Shown here one piece after another: positions 1 to 6,925 of a stretch of DNA of 64,000 nt. The notes beneath the pieces are model-generated. The model was not told the origin of the DNA. It made no database searches and saw only the letters and a list, made by a program, of their open reading frames with translations. This DNA is from UMGS1279 sp045577695 (lineage in GTDB: Bacteria > Bacillota > Clostridia > Oscillospirales > Acutalibacteraceae). Every line of letters begins with the position of its first letter. Position 1 is the stretch's first letter. The DNA lies in NCBI GenBank assembly GCA_045577695.1, contig JAZNIW010000003.1:3270-67269 (forward strand), written 5' to 3'. Position numbers and translations under genes: made by a program.

Positions 1-1144
1 ACGGATTGATTGCATCAATCACACGGTTGGGTAGGCTATAAGTTACGTCTTTATCAAAAGACTCGCAAAAGTCTTTGTAGCTGCGGCAAAAGTTCAACCA
101 CTTATCTGATACTTTCGGCCAATGCTCCCACCGATTTCGGTGATTGTCCAATGTTTTGGAAAGTGTGGCGGAGTCGATTAAAACTTCGATCTCATCGGGC
201 TTGATTTTTCTCTTTAATTCGTTGGGATCAATGTCAAAACGCAAAACCTTTGCATTGGGGGCAAATTCCTGCACATTAGTTCCTGTCTGACGAGTACAAA
301 GGGAACACCCAACAGCGATAATTTGATCTGCCTTGGCGGCGACGATCAAATTAGCATAACGTTTGCCGTAGGCACCGCCGATAAATCCAAAATTAAGGGG
401 ATGGTTATGGGGTAAAATGTCTTTGCCCATAAGGCTGGTAACAATAGGTAAATTGAGCTTTTCTGCAAAACGGATAAAGCTCTGTCTATCTGCACGGCAA
501 ATGCCGTTTCCTAATATTAAAACAGGACGCGATGCGGATATCAGTGCTTGTTCTAAAATATCCATAGCGTTGTTGTTTTGTAAATCCGGTTGTTGCTCTT
601 TTTGAATCTGGGCGGGGATATCGATTTCCGCGCGCTGAATATTCATAGGAAGATCCAGCAGAACCGGGCCTTTTCGACCTGTGGTTGCTAATTCATATGC
701 TTCTTCTAATGCTTGCGGAATTTGGGCGGGATCTTTGATTTCCCGTGCATATTTAGTGATGGAACGGCAGATATCAACCGTTTTGGTTTCCTGGAATGCA
801 TTTTGGCGCAGATCTTCGTTGTCTTCATAACGTTCATATGTGTTGATCTGTCCGGTAATAAACACTACAGGAATGGAGTCGTAGTAGGCATTAGCAATGC
901 CGGAAACCAAGTTAAGGGCCCCCGGACCGCTGGTGGCATACGCTACCGCACATTTGCCGGTGGAGCTTGAATAGCCGCAAGCTGCGAAGGATGCCCCTTG
1001 TTCGTTATAGCAAACGTGATTTTTGGCTATTTTGTTTTTGCCGATGGAATCGACAAAATGAGCAATCATTGTACCCTGATAGCCAAAAAAATCACATATA
1101 TTTTTTTCTACAAAATAATTGACGATATAGTCTGAAACTTTCAC
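1..1144 (-). CDS. Thiamine-diphosphate enzyme, acetolactate-synthase-like (partial, 3' end outside window)
   Basis: The frame is open from a GTG start (preceded by GAGGAG) to the left edge, giving 381 codons. The N-terminus starts VKVSDYIVNYF, and the region NEQGASFAACGY carries the catalytic glutamate that activates the thiazolium ring. It is followed by YATSGPGALNLVSGIANAYYDS, here split only by naming, which is the typical Pyr domain of the IlvB family; a central FAD/nucleotide-like domain with RPVLILGNG and IIAVGCSL follows. The C-terminal diphosphate-binding domain lies outside the window. It sits 12 bp behind a short-chain dehydrogenase and a licD gene, not beside ilvN or ilvC. It is therefore more likely a carboligase or decarboxylase of a cell-surface glycan pathway than a branched-chain amino-acid enzyme. 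The substrate is unknown. Confidence 0.8.
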   Translation of the reverse strand, partial: MKVSDYIVNYFVEKNICDFFGYQGTMIAHFVDSIGKNKIAKNHVCYNEQGASFAACGYSSSTGKCAVAYATSGPGALNLVSGIANAYYDSIPVVFITGQINTYERYEDNEDLRQNAFQETKTVDICRSITKYAREIKDPAQIPQALEEAYELATTGRKGPVLLDLPMNIQRAEIDIPAQIQKEQQPDLQNNNAMDILEQALISASRPVLILGNGICRADRQSFIRFAEKLNLPIVTSLMGKDILPHNHPLNFGFIGGAYGKRYANLIVAAKADQIIAVGCSLCTRQTGTNVQEFAPNAKVLRFDIDPNELKRKIKPDEIEVLIDSATLSKTLDNHRNRWEHWPKVSDKWLNFCRSYKDFCESFDKDVTYSLPNRVIDAINP

Positions 1145-1156
1145 AAATGCTCTCCT

Positions 1157-1897
1157 CTATTCAAAATTGTATCCGCCATCGACCGACAGAACTGCACCGT
1201 TGATATATGGATTGGTCAGCAACGACATCGTAGCTTTGGCAACTTCCTCCGGTTGACCGAAGCGATGAACGGCGACCTTTCGGCGAATGTTGTTTAAATG
1301 TTCCTCTGTACGATTTCCCGGGAACATATCGGTCTCGATAAAAGCGGGGGCAACGGTATTGACGGTGATCTTTCGATCTGCCAATTCTTTAACCAACATT
1401 CTGGCAAGAAAAACTTCGCTGGATTTGGTTAAGCCGTAGGGAATATAGGTGGAATGGGGATAGATACCAACGTTGGAACTAATAAAGGCAATGGAGCCGC
1501 CGTCCACCATATGCTCAACCATATCTTGTACCAAGAAGAACGGAGTAAATAAATTCATTTGAAACATTTCTTCCATTTCTTGCGGAGTGACCTTGCCAAA
1601 TGGGTTGCGGGTCTTTCCGTTGGACGATGAATTGAGCACCAAACCGTGAAGGGGATACGCATCAAGATCCATCTGCTCTAAAATAGCGGGGATCGAATCG
1701 GTGCGCGAAACATCGGCTTTAATGATTTTAAAACAGTCGGAGTATCCTATTCCGTTTAGAAGGTCGGCGCAGGCTTGAGCGCCCTTATCGTCGTGAACAT
1801 AGTTGAGATATACATAATAGTCTTCTTTCAGAGCTTCCACCGCAATGGCCTTGCCAATTCCTTTCGTGGAGCCGGTAATAAAAATAGATTTTTTCAT
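1157..1897 (-). CDS. Short-chain dehydrogenase/reductase (FabG-like)
   Basis: The 246-residue protein has the complete classical SDR layout: the cofactor glycine motif TGSTKGIG at residues 8-15, the Tyr-x-x-x-Lys catalytic pair in YGLTKS near residue 153, and a C-terminal SVDGGYNFE as in FabG-type reductases. It would reduce a carbonyl with NAD(P)H in the cytoplasm. The ATG follows GAGGAATAACTA. It lies between licD and the thiamine-diphosphate gene with gaps of 14 and 12 bp, so it probably reduces an intermediate or product of that enzyme. A role in fatty-acid synthesis is less likely because no fab genes are near. The exact substrate cannot be read from the sequence. Confidence 0.85.
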   Translation of the reverse strand: MKKSIFITGSTKGIGKAIAVEALKEDYYVYLNYVHDDKGAQACADLLNGIGYSDCFKIIKADVSRTDSIPAILEQMDLDAYPLHGLVLNSSSNGKTRNPFGKVTPQEMEEMFQMNLFTPFFLVQDMVEHMVDGGSIAFISSNVGIYPHSTYIPYGLTKSSEVFLARMLVKELADRKITVNTVAPAFIETDMFPGNRTEEHLNNIRRKVAVHRFGQPEEVAKATMSLLTNPYINGAVLSVDGGYNFE

Positions 1898-1911
1898 TAG
1901 TTATTCCTCGA

Positions 1912-2676
1912 TTATACTCTATTTGACAGGTTGTCTCTAAAACGTTTATGTCTATTGCGTGTTAAAAGGTCTTCTTTCGGAGTCATATAATCAACACCAT
2001 AAGAGAGCGTGAGCACAGCGTCATAATTCTTGAATATATAGAACTCATTTTCCTCAAATGTTTGCTCAATTAAATCATCGATATACTCTGCAGGTATAAT
2101 TCTGTGCAGATACCGCGCAGAATCGTTTGACATATGAATATATGTTTTTTTCCCGGTAAGGGCGTTTTTGCTGAACCATTTATAAAAACGAAGTTTTGAT
2201 TTTTGAGGAATCGGCCGCCCTAAAAAACTGAAGGAGCGATAAATGTTATACTTTAATGCGCTATGATCCTCGGAGCTGGTTAATTTAATAGTTTCTTTGG
2301 TTTTTAACATTGCTTGAAGGGTGATAAGCCCATAGATGCGGAGTTTTTGCAAAAACTTATTCTTAGTTATATAGTCATATACAAATATATCTGCAGAAAT
2401 ATACGGATTTTCCTTACTGATTATTTGCAAAGCACCGCCGACATATCCTTCCAGCAGGGTATATTCTTGACTATGTTCGGGAAAAACATTTTTGAAGCGT
2501 TCGTAATTTTCTCGGGACATAGCAAAATCTACATCGTCATCCCAAGAAATAAAACCGTTTTCGCGTACGGCACCCAATAAAGTGCCGCCTTGAAGTGTAT
2601 ATTTGATGTCAAATTTACGGCAAATATAGTCAACGTTGCAGAGCAACGAAAGTAATTGTTTTTGTGTTTCGTTCAT
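1912..2676 (-). CDS. LicD-family nucleotidyl/phosphotransferase
   Basis: The 254-residue protein has the LicD signature GGTLLGAVRENGF followed by the metal-binding acidic run WDDDVDFAM at about residues 30-52. LicD proteins are nucleotidyltransferase-fold enzymes that attach phosphorylated groups such as phosphocholine to teichoic acids, capsules or glycoproteins. The ATG follows AAAGGTGATTAG. It is the first gene of a three-gene leftward operon with a good sigma-A promoter 55 bp upstream. The gene looks AT-richer than the housekeeping genes to the right, as is common for surface-polysaccharide loci. The group transferred cannot be determined. Confidence 0.85.
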   Translation of the reverse strand: MNETQKQLLSLLCNVDYICRKFDIKYTLQGGTLLGAVRENGFISWDDDVDFAMSRENYERFKNVFPEHSQEYTLLEGYVGGALQIISKENPYISADIFVYDYITKNKFLQKLRIYGLITLQAMLKTKETIKLTSSEDHSALKYNIYRSFSFLGRPIPQKSKLRFYKWFSKNALTGKKTYIHMSNDSARYLHRIIPAEYIDDLIEQTFEENEFYIFKNYDAVLTLSYGVDYMTPKEDLLTRNRHKRFRDNLSNRV

Positions 2677-2729
2677 CTAATCACCTTTATAACTAATTAT
2701 TTAATATGACTTGAAACGACATCATATTT

Positions 2730-2758
2730 ATAATAACATATAATTATTATTTTTTCAA
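2730..2758 (-). promoter_or_regulatory. Sigma-A promoter of the licD operon
   Basis: On the minus strand, TTGAAA (2758-2753) is separated by exactly 17 bp from TATTAT (2735-2730), which is one mismatch from each consensus hexamer. The predicted start is about 2723, leaving a leader of about 47 nt before licD. The upstream edge of the -35 hexamer almost touches a 20-bp tandem repeat array. Confidence 0.65.
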
Positions 2759-2760
2759 GC

Positions 2761-2820
2761 GTTTACTACGGCAATATTCTTTTTACTACGGCAATATTCT
2801 TTTTACTACGGTAATATTCT
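2761..2820. repeat. Three tandem copies of a 20-bp repeat
   Basis: Units start at 2761, 2781 and 2801. The unit is TTTTACTACGGCAATATTCT; the first copy begins with G and the third has one C-to-T change. The period of 20 bp is close to two helical turns, and the array ends 3 bp upstream of the licD -35 hexamer. This would place three protein sites on one face of the helix. Alternatively it is the end of the mobile-element scar to its right. Confidence 0.85.
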
Positions 2821-2840
2821 TTTTATCATAGTCTGTTTCA

Positions 2841-3209
2841 ATGCGAATAAACTATATGAGAAATCATAGTGAAAGAATGGTTTCGACTTTTATAAAAGGG
2901 CTATGGAGCGGAAGTACATTATCAGTTCTCGGAATCAGCGGCGGGACAATGGCAATGCTGGTTGGGAACTATGAACCGTTGGTTCGTTCCATCAATAAAC
3001 TTATTTCAATGGATATTTGTTTTATAAGATATAGAAAACCGGTTTATGCCATCATATTTGGGTTTGTCATAGGCTCTGTATTTGAACTGATTTCCCGGGG
3101 AGCAAGCGGCGGTTTTTCAATTATATACATTCTGATGTTTATTATCGGATACTGCTTGATGCGCTTGATATTAAAAAAACAGGCCGATGCTTATGGGTTG
3201 TACTCTTAA
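2841..3209 (+). pseudogene. DUF368 (PopT-type) membrane protein with internal deletion
   Basis: The 122-codon frame joins the start of a DUF368 protein to its end. Residues 14-54 contain the family hallmark GISGGTMAMLVGNYEPLV with the first membrane segment. From about residue 58 the sequence resembles the last two membrane segments (YAIIFGFVIGSVFEL and IIYILMFIIGYCLM). Full-length members are usually about 270-300 residues, so the middle half is missing although the frame is kept. DUF368 proteins of other Firmicutes recycle undecaprenyl phosphate across the membrane. This copy is unlikely to work. A start at Met6 or Met13 is also possible. Confidence 0.6.
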
Positions 3210-3222
3210 GGACAGCAAAAAA

Positions 3223-3255
3223 CTGTGTGGAAATTCCACACAGCTTTTAATTTTG
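3223..3255 (+). terminator. Intrinsic terminator after the DUF368 remnant
   Basis: CTGTGTGG (3223-3230) pairs with CCACACAG (3236-3243), followed by the T-rich CTTTTAATTTT. It lies 14 bp past the stop of the DUF368 remnant. Confidence 0.7.
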
Positions 3256-3276
3256 TCTTACGCCGTAACAAGCAGG

Positions 3277-3346
3277 GAACTTGTATATCACAAGTTCTAA
3301 CTCAAAATAGGCAGGACTGCCTATTTCATCTTTAGGGAGACCCTAA
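3277..3346 (+). other. Array of three perfect hairpins, candidate oriT of a decayed mobilisable element
   Basis: Three perfect inverted repeats follow each other: GAACTTGT/ACAAGTTC (3277-3284 and 3290-3297), AAATAGGCAG/CTGCCTATTT (3305-3314 and 3317-3326) and TTAGGG/CCCTAA (3332-3337 and 3341-3346). No T-run follows them, so they are not simple terminators. They lie directly upstream of a mobC fragment, which is where transfer origins are found in small mobilisable elements. The assignment as oriT is inferred from position; I do not recognise a known nick sequence. Confidence 0.4.
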
Positions 3347-3375
3347 TACCCCGATAAAAGAAAAAAGGTATATAA

Positions 3376-3588
3376 ATGAATAAAATACCCAAAGGAAAAA
3401 GCACTCAAATATTGATTCGAGCAAAGCCAAAGCAAAAAGAAAAAATCAAAAGTTTAGCGGTGAAGTGCAATCTTCCCGTTAGCGAATATATGCTGCAAAG
3501 GGGATTGGGATATGAGCCGAGAACGCTCCCTCCCGACGCCTTTTATGATTTATACGGAAAACTTGGACTTATTTTAAAGAAAACCTAA
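3376..3588 (+). pseudogene. mobC: MobC-like relaxosome accessory protein, 3'-truncated
   Basis: The 70-codon frame has a basic N-terminus and a ribbon-helix-helix-like segment (TQILIRAKPKQKEKIKSLA, then LPVSEYMLQRGLGYEPRTLPP) typical of MobC proteins, which help the relaxase open the plasmid transfer origin. Family members continue with a conserved GxNLNQIA-type segment. That part is absent, because after YGKLGLILKK the sequence runs directly into relaxase-like codons in another frame. It therefore looks like a fusion scar left by a deletion. The start follows AAAAAAGG at about 8 nt. Confidence 0.55.
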
Positions 3589-3737
3589 AAGGCTTCGGAT
3601 ATGAAATTGCAAGAAACAATAATTATGAACACATTTCCGTCAAGGCAGTAGGATAGAAACATCCCATCCGCCTTGATTCACTCGGAGATAGCTACCCCAT
3701 AGAGGCTATCGAAAAAGAAATGCCACCTAAGCCTTAA
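3585..3737 (+). pseudogene. Relaxase C-terminal fragment with in-frame stop
   Basis: One base out of frame with the mobC fragment, codons 3585-3653 read LKGFGYEIARNNNYEHISVK and then AVG; a TAG stop follows at 3654-3656. The same frame continues with KHPIRLDSLGDSYPIEAIEK and stops at 3735-3737. The pattern of LKxxGYEI, a basic/aromatic strand and RxxSLGxxYxxEAI is what I know from the end of the catalytic part of MobA/MobL-type relaxases in clostridial mobilisable elements. The N-terminal relaxase with its catalytic tyrosine and histidines is missing. The match is from memory of the family. Confidence 0.5.
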
Positions 3738-3749
3738 TCAGCTATCGTG

Positions 3750-3778
3750 AGAATATTACTGTGGTATAGGCGTAATAT
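3750..3778. repeat. Diverged inverted copy of the 20-bp repeat and a 7-bp inverted repeat
   Basis: Positions 3750-3769 (AGAATATTACTGTGGTATAG) match the reverse complement of the third 20-bp unit at 2801-2820 at 16 of 20 positions. Overlapping it, ATATTAC (3753-3759) pairs with GTAATAT (3772-3778). The two related sequences face each other and enclose the DUF368/mob scar, as terminal inverted repeats or recombination sites would. The AT-rich composition makes chance similarity possible. Confidence 0.4.
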
Positions 3779-3827
3779 CGCTTTAAACGATAAAAGTTCA
3801 AACTTAAAATTTTAATGGAAGCACTGC

Positions 3828-3868
3828 AACAAACCTCTCTGCTTTTTAATGAAGCAGAGAGGTTTGTT
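3828..3868. terminator. Strong 17-bp hairpin, probable terminator
   Basis: Positions 3828-3844 and 3852-3868 form a perfect 17-bp stem (arm AACAAACCTCTCTGCTT) with a 7-nt loop. It begins immediately after the stop of the leftward manganese-catalase-like gene (3870) and so is best placed to end that transcript. The tract after the stem is only moderately T-rich on either strand. Confidence 0.6.
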
Positions 3869-3869
3869 A

Positions 3870-4517
3870 TTAATTATCAAAAGAAACGGGCTTTGTGTCA
3901 TTCGTCGCAAAAGCGTTCGGACCCGGATCCGACATAGAAAAATACATTTTAGCGGCCTTGGTGGTACCAAAATCTCGGTTAGAACCTGAATTTTGCACCT
4001 TGTTGAAGGCATCGCGGAACATCTGATTGTGTGCTTCCTCACGATTTAAGAGAAAATCAATCGTCTCGCGCACCTTTTTGTCATTAATCTGACGGTAAAG
4101 ATATTCATAAACCACCTTAGCTCGTTGTTCAGATGCAATATTGCTTAGTAGGTCTGCACATAGGTCTCCTGTAACCGTTACATAATCTCCCGGCCAAGAA
4201 TATCCCGACGCATTGATGAGGCCGGGGTTGAGTCCCAAAAGAACGTGGGATTGAATCTCACCCGACGGCACATTTTCGGCCACCACATTATGACCGTTTA
4301 GTAGGTGGATGGTTTGCTCCACCATCTCCATATGACCAAGTTCCTCTGCAGCAATATCAAGAAATAAATCCTTAATTACCGGGTCTTTAATTCTGAAACT
4401 TTGGGACATATATTGCATAGCCGACTTGAGCTCACCGTTTCCGCCACCAAGCTGCTCCTGTAAAAGCGCAGCATATTGCGGGTTGGGTTTCTCTATCGAT
4501 ACAGGGTGAAAAAGCAT
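3870..4517 (-). CDS. Manganese-catalase-like protein (CotJC family)
   Basis: The 215-residue protein has the four-helix di-manganese catalase pattern: NGELKSAMQYMSQ near residue 27, AAEELGHMEMVEQ (E-x-x-H) near 56, SEQRAKVVYEY (E) near 128 and NREEAHNQMFRDAF (E-x-x-H) near 158. These supply the Glu/His ligands of the two metals, which would dismutate hydrogen peroxide. Its length is between spore-coat CotJC (about 190) and longer cytoplasmic manganese catalases. No cotJA or cotJB gene is adjacent, so a spore-coat role is only possible. The start has a weak ribosome site (GAAAAG), and a TATAAT at 4553-4548 (minus) could be its -10. Confidence 0.8.
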   Translation of the reverse strand: MLFHPVSIEKPNPQYAALLQEQLGGGNGELKSAMQYMSQSFRIKDPVIKDLFLDIAAEELGHMEMVEQTIHLLNGHNVVAENVPSGEIQSHVLLGLNPGLINASGYSWPGDYVTVTGDLCADLLSNIASEQRAKVVYEYLYRQINDKKVRETIDFLLNREEAHNQMFRDAFNKVQNSGSNRDFGTTKAAKMYFSMSDPGPNAFATNDTKPVSFDN

Positions 4518-4566
4518 CTTTTCGTGTTTAAACGTATCTTTGCCTCCATTATATTGGATGGATATG

Positions 4567-4595
4567 TAGAAATCTTTATAAATATGTGATATAAT
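4567..4595 (+). promoter_or_regulatory. Promoter of the DMT transporter gene
   Basis: A perfect TATAAT (4590-4595) with an extended TG one base upstream follows a weak -35 TAGAAA (4567-4572) at 17 bp. The divergent catalase-like gene has its own TATAAT at 4553-4548, so the two promoters overlap back to back in a 116-bp spacer. Confidence 0.55.
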
Positions 4596-4633
4596 CGGTT
4601 GGTAAATTAAGAAACTGAGAAGGTTGTACCACT

Positions 4634-5497
4634 ATGGATAGAAAAGCATTCATTAAACATATAACAGCGTTATTGTTGTTTGGTCTGAACGGAATCGTGG
4701 CCAGTTATATACCCTTGAATAGTTACGAGATTGTATTTTTACGAACACTAATTGGAAGTATTGTTTTAATTACTATATTTTTGATTAGCAAGGGCGAATT
4801 TCATATAAATGTATATAAGAAAGATACCCTTTTTATTATTTTGTCCGGAATGGCTATGGGAACAAGTTGGATGTTTCTTTATGAAGCATATAAACAAATA
4901 GGTGTGAGTTTATCCATATTGCTTTATTATTGCGGACCGGTAATTGTGATGATACTATCACCGCTGATTTTTCGTGAAAAATTAACCGCTCCTAAATTAT
5001 TTGGATTTGTTACGGTGCTTATTGGTGTTTTTCTTGTGAACGGCAATGCCAATCTCGGCAAAAGCAATACGTGGGGGTTATTCTGCGGGGTAATGTCGGC
5101 TATAACCTATTTTTTTATGGTAACATTAAACAAACTGTCAAAAAACATCAGTGGAATGGAAAACACTGTCATACAACTTGTGGTTAGTTTCTTAACCGTT
5201 TTAACTTTTACCGGCATAAAACAAGGACTTGTTATCCATATACCTACAACCGCTTGGATTTGGATTTTGATACTTGGTGTTGTGAACACCGGCATTGGCT
5301 GTTATTTGTATTTTTCATCACTCGCAAAACTTCCCGTACAAACGGTAGCGGTCTGCGGTTATTTAGAATCGCTGTCAGCCGTGGTTTTTGCCGCTCTCTT
5401 ACTTAACGAGACAATGACAACAATTCAGATAGTTGGTGCCTTTTGTATTATTGGCGGTGCAATGATAGGTCAATGGGTAAAAATAAAAAAGTCATAA
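4634..5497 (+). CDS. EamA/DMT-superfamily transporter, 10 membrane segments
   Basis: The 287-residue protein is made of two homologous halves of about five hydrophobic helices each, the usual EamA (RhaT/YdcZ-like) arrangement; the second half begins around residue 145. Short conserved family elements include LNGIVASYIPL and FLRTLIGS in the first half and SLAKLPVQTVAVCGYLESLSAV, here naming only the region before the ninth helix. Members export or import metabolites and amino acids across the cytoplasmic membrane, but the substrate is not predictable. GAGAAGG precedes the ATG by about 10 nt. It is a single gene ending before a terminator shared with tyrS. Confidence 0.8.
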   Translation: MDRKAFIKHITALLLFGLNGIVASYIPLNSYEIVFLRTLIGSIVLITIFLISKGEFHINVYKKDTLFIILSGMAMGTSWMFLYEAYKQIGVSLSILLYYCGPVIVMILSPLIFREKLTAPKLFGFVTVLIGVFLVNGNANLGKSNTWGLFCGVMSAITYFFMVTLNKLSKNISGMENTVIQLVVSFLTVLTFTGIKQGLVIHIPTTAWIWILILGVVNTGIGCYLYFSSLAKLPVQTVAVCGYLESLSAVVFAALLLNETMTTIQIVGAFCIIGGAMIGQWVKIKKS

Positions 5498-5596
5498 GAT
5501 TCAAATGTGTCAAAGATTAGTCTTCTAAATAATTTATGTTGCAGCGCATTGCTGACTCACTAATGCTCTGCGTTTTCTTTTTACCATAGACAAATA

Positions 5597-5650
5597 AAAA
5601 CCTCAGCCGGAGTAGAATGACACTACTCTCAGCCGAGGTTTTCTTGTTTT
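5597..5650. terminator. Terminator between converging DMT gene and tyrS
   Basis: Outer arms AACCTC (5599-5604) and GAGGTT (5635-5640) enclose an inner GAGTAG/CTACTC stem. T-rich tracts lie on both sides, so it can serve the rightward transporter and the leftward tyrS operon. Confidence 0.65.
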
Positions 5651-5695
5651 ATGTGTGGAAATTCATCTGTGCATAATGCAACATTCTTCAAAATT

Positions 5696-6922
5696 TTACA
5701 CTAAATTTACGCGATGATAAACCTTTTTTCCTTTTTTAATCACCAAATAACCGTCGGAAAAATCTTCGGATGTTACTTGTTTGGCAACATCCGTCACCTT
5801 TTCATCGTTGAGTGAAACACCGCCTTGTTGCACCAAACGTCGACCCTCTCCCTTGGAAGGAATCAATCCAACTTTAAGCATCAAATCCAACAAACCGATA
5901 GCTCCGTCGCTCAAATCGGTCACCAAAATATCACTTGAGGGCATATCAGCCGGTTTTCCGCCACCGGCAAAGAGGGAACGAGCTGTAGCGAGTGCCTTTT
6001 CGGCCTCGGCTTCCCCGTGAATCATTTTGGTGAGTTCAAAGCCCAAACGCTCTTTTACGGCGTTAAGCTCACTTCCTTCACAAGTTTCAAATGCGGCAAT
6101 TTCTTCGAGCGGCACAAAGGTTAGCATTTTCATACACTTAATAACGTCTGCATCATCTACATTTCGCCAATATTGGAAAAACTCATAAGGAGAGGTTTTT
6201 TTAGGATCTAACCAAACGGCATTACCGGCTGTTTTTCCCATCTTTTTCCCCTGCGAATCAGTTAGCAAGGTAATGGTCATAGCGTGGGCATCCTTACCGA
6301 GTTTTTTGCGAATTAATTCCGTACCACCCAACATATTGGACCATTGGTCATCGCCACCAAACTGCATATTGCAGTTATAATGTTTAAACAAATGATAGAA
6401 GTCATACGATTGCATAATCATATAGTTAAATTCCAAGAACGAAAGACCTTTTTCCATCCGTTGCTTATAACATTCGGCACGAAGCATATTGTTGACCGAG
6501 AAGCAAGCACCAACCTCACGCAACATCTCAACATAATTAAGGTCTAACAACCAATCTGCATTGTTAATCATTAAGGCTTTACCGTCTGAAAAATCAATGA
6601 AATTTTCCATTTGGCGTTTAAAACAAGCGGCATTATGGTCGATATCTTCTTTGGTGAGCATTTTGCGCATATCGGTACGGCCTGAGGGGTCGCCAATCAT
6701 TGTGGTGCCGCCGCCAATCAGGGCAATCGGTTTATTACCGGCCAACTGTAAGCGCTTCATCAAAACCAATGCCATAAAGTGGCCGGCCGTCAAACTATCG
6801 GCTGTACAGTCGAATCCAATGTAAAAGGTGGCTTTTCCGTTGTTAACCATTTCGCGAATTTCTTCTTGATTGGTTACCTGTGCAATGAGTCCGCGGGCAA
6901 CCAGTTCTTCATATACTTTCAT
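5696..6922 (-). CDS. tyrS: Tyrosyl-tRNA synthetase
   Basis: At 408 residues this is a bacterial TyrRS. It has the class I HIGH-type motif in SLTAGHFMAL (about residue 45), the tyrosine-binding NYMIMQSYDF and GGDDQWSN stretches, the KMSKS-type loop KKMGKTAGN (about 230), and a C-terminal S4 domain (GRRLVQQGGVSLNDEKV) that binds the tRNA. It charges tRNA-Tyr with tyrosine. The gene starts 3 bp after recN and is the last of the nusB operon. No T-box leader fits in this space, unlike many Firmicutes tyrS genes, so control must come from the operon promoter or an internal site. Confidence 0.97.
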   Translation of the reverse strand: MKVYEELVARGLIAQVTNQEEIREMVNNGKATFYIGFDCTADSLTAGHFMALVLMKRLQLAGNKPIALIGGGTTMIGDPSGRTDMRKMLTKEDIDHNAACFKRQMENFIDFSDGKALMINNADWLLDLNYVEMLREVGACFSVNNMLRAECYKQRMEKGLSFLEFNYMIMQSYDFYHLFKHYNCNMQFGGDDQWSNMLGGTELIRKKLGKDAHAMTITLLTDSQGKKMGKTAGNAVWLDPKKTSPYEFFQYWRNVDDADVIKCMKMLTFVPLEEIAAFETCEGSELNAVKERLGFELTKMIHGEAEAEKALATARSLFAGGGKPADMPSSDILVTDLSDGAIGLLDLMLKVGLIPSKGEGRRLVQQGGVSLNDEKVTDVAKQVTSEDFSDGYLVIKKGKKVYHRVNLV

Positions 6923-6925
6923 TTT

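Noticed and set aside
2761..2820. Three tandem 20-bp repeats as a CRISPR array
   Set aside because: The units are directly adjacent without spacers, and no cas gene is present.
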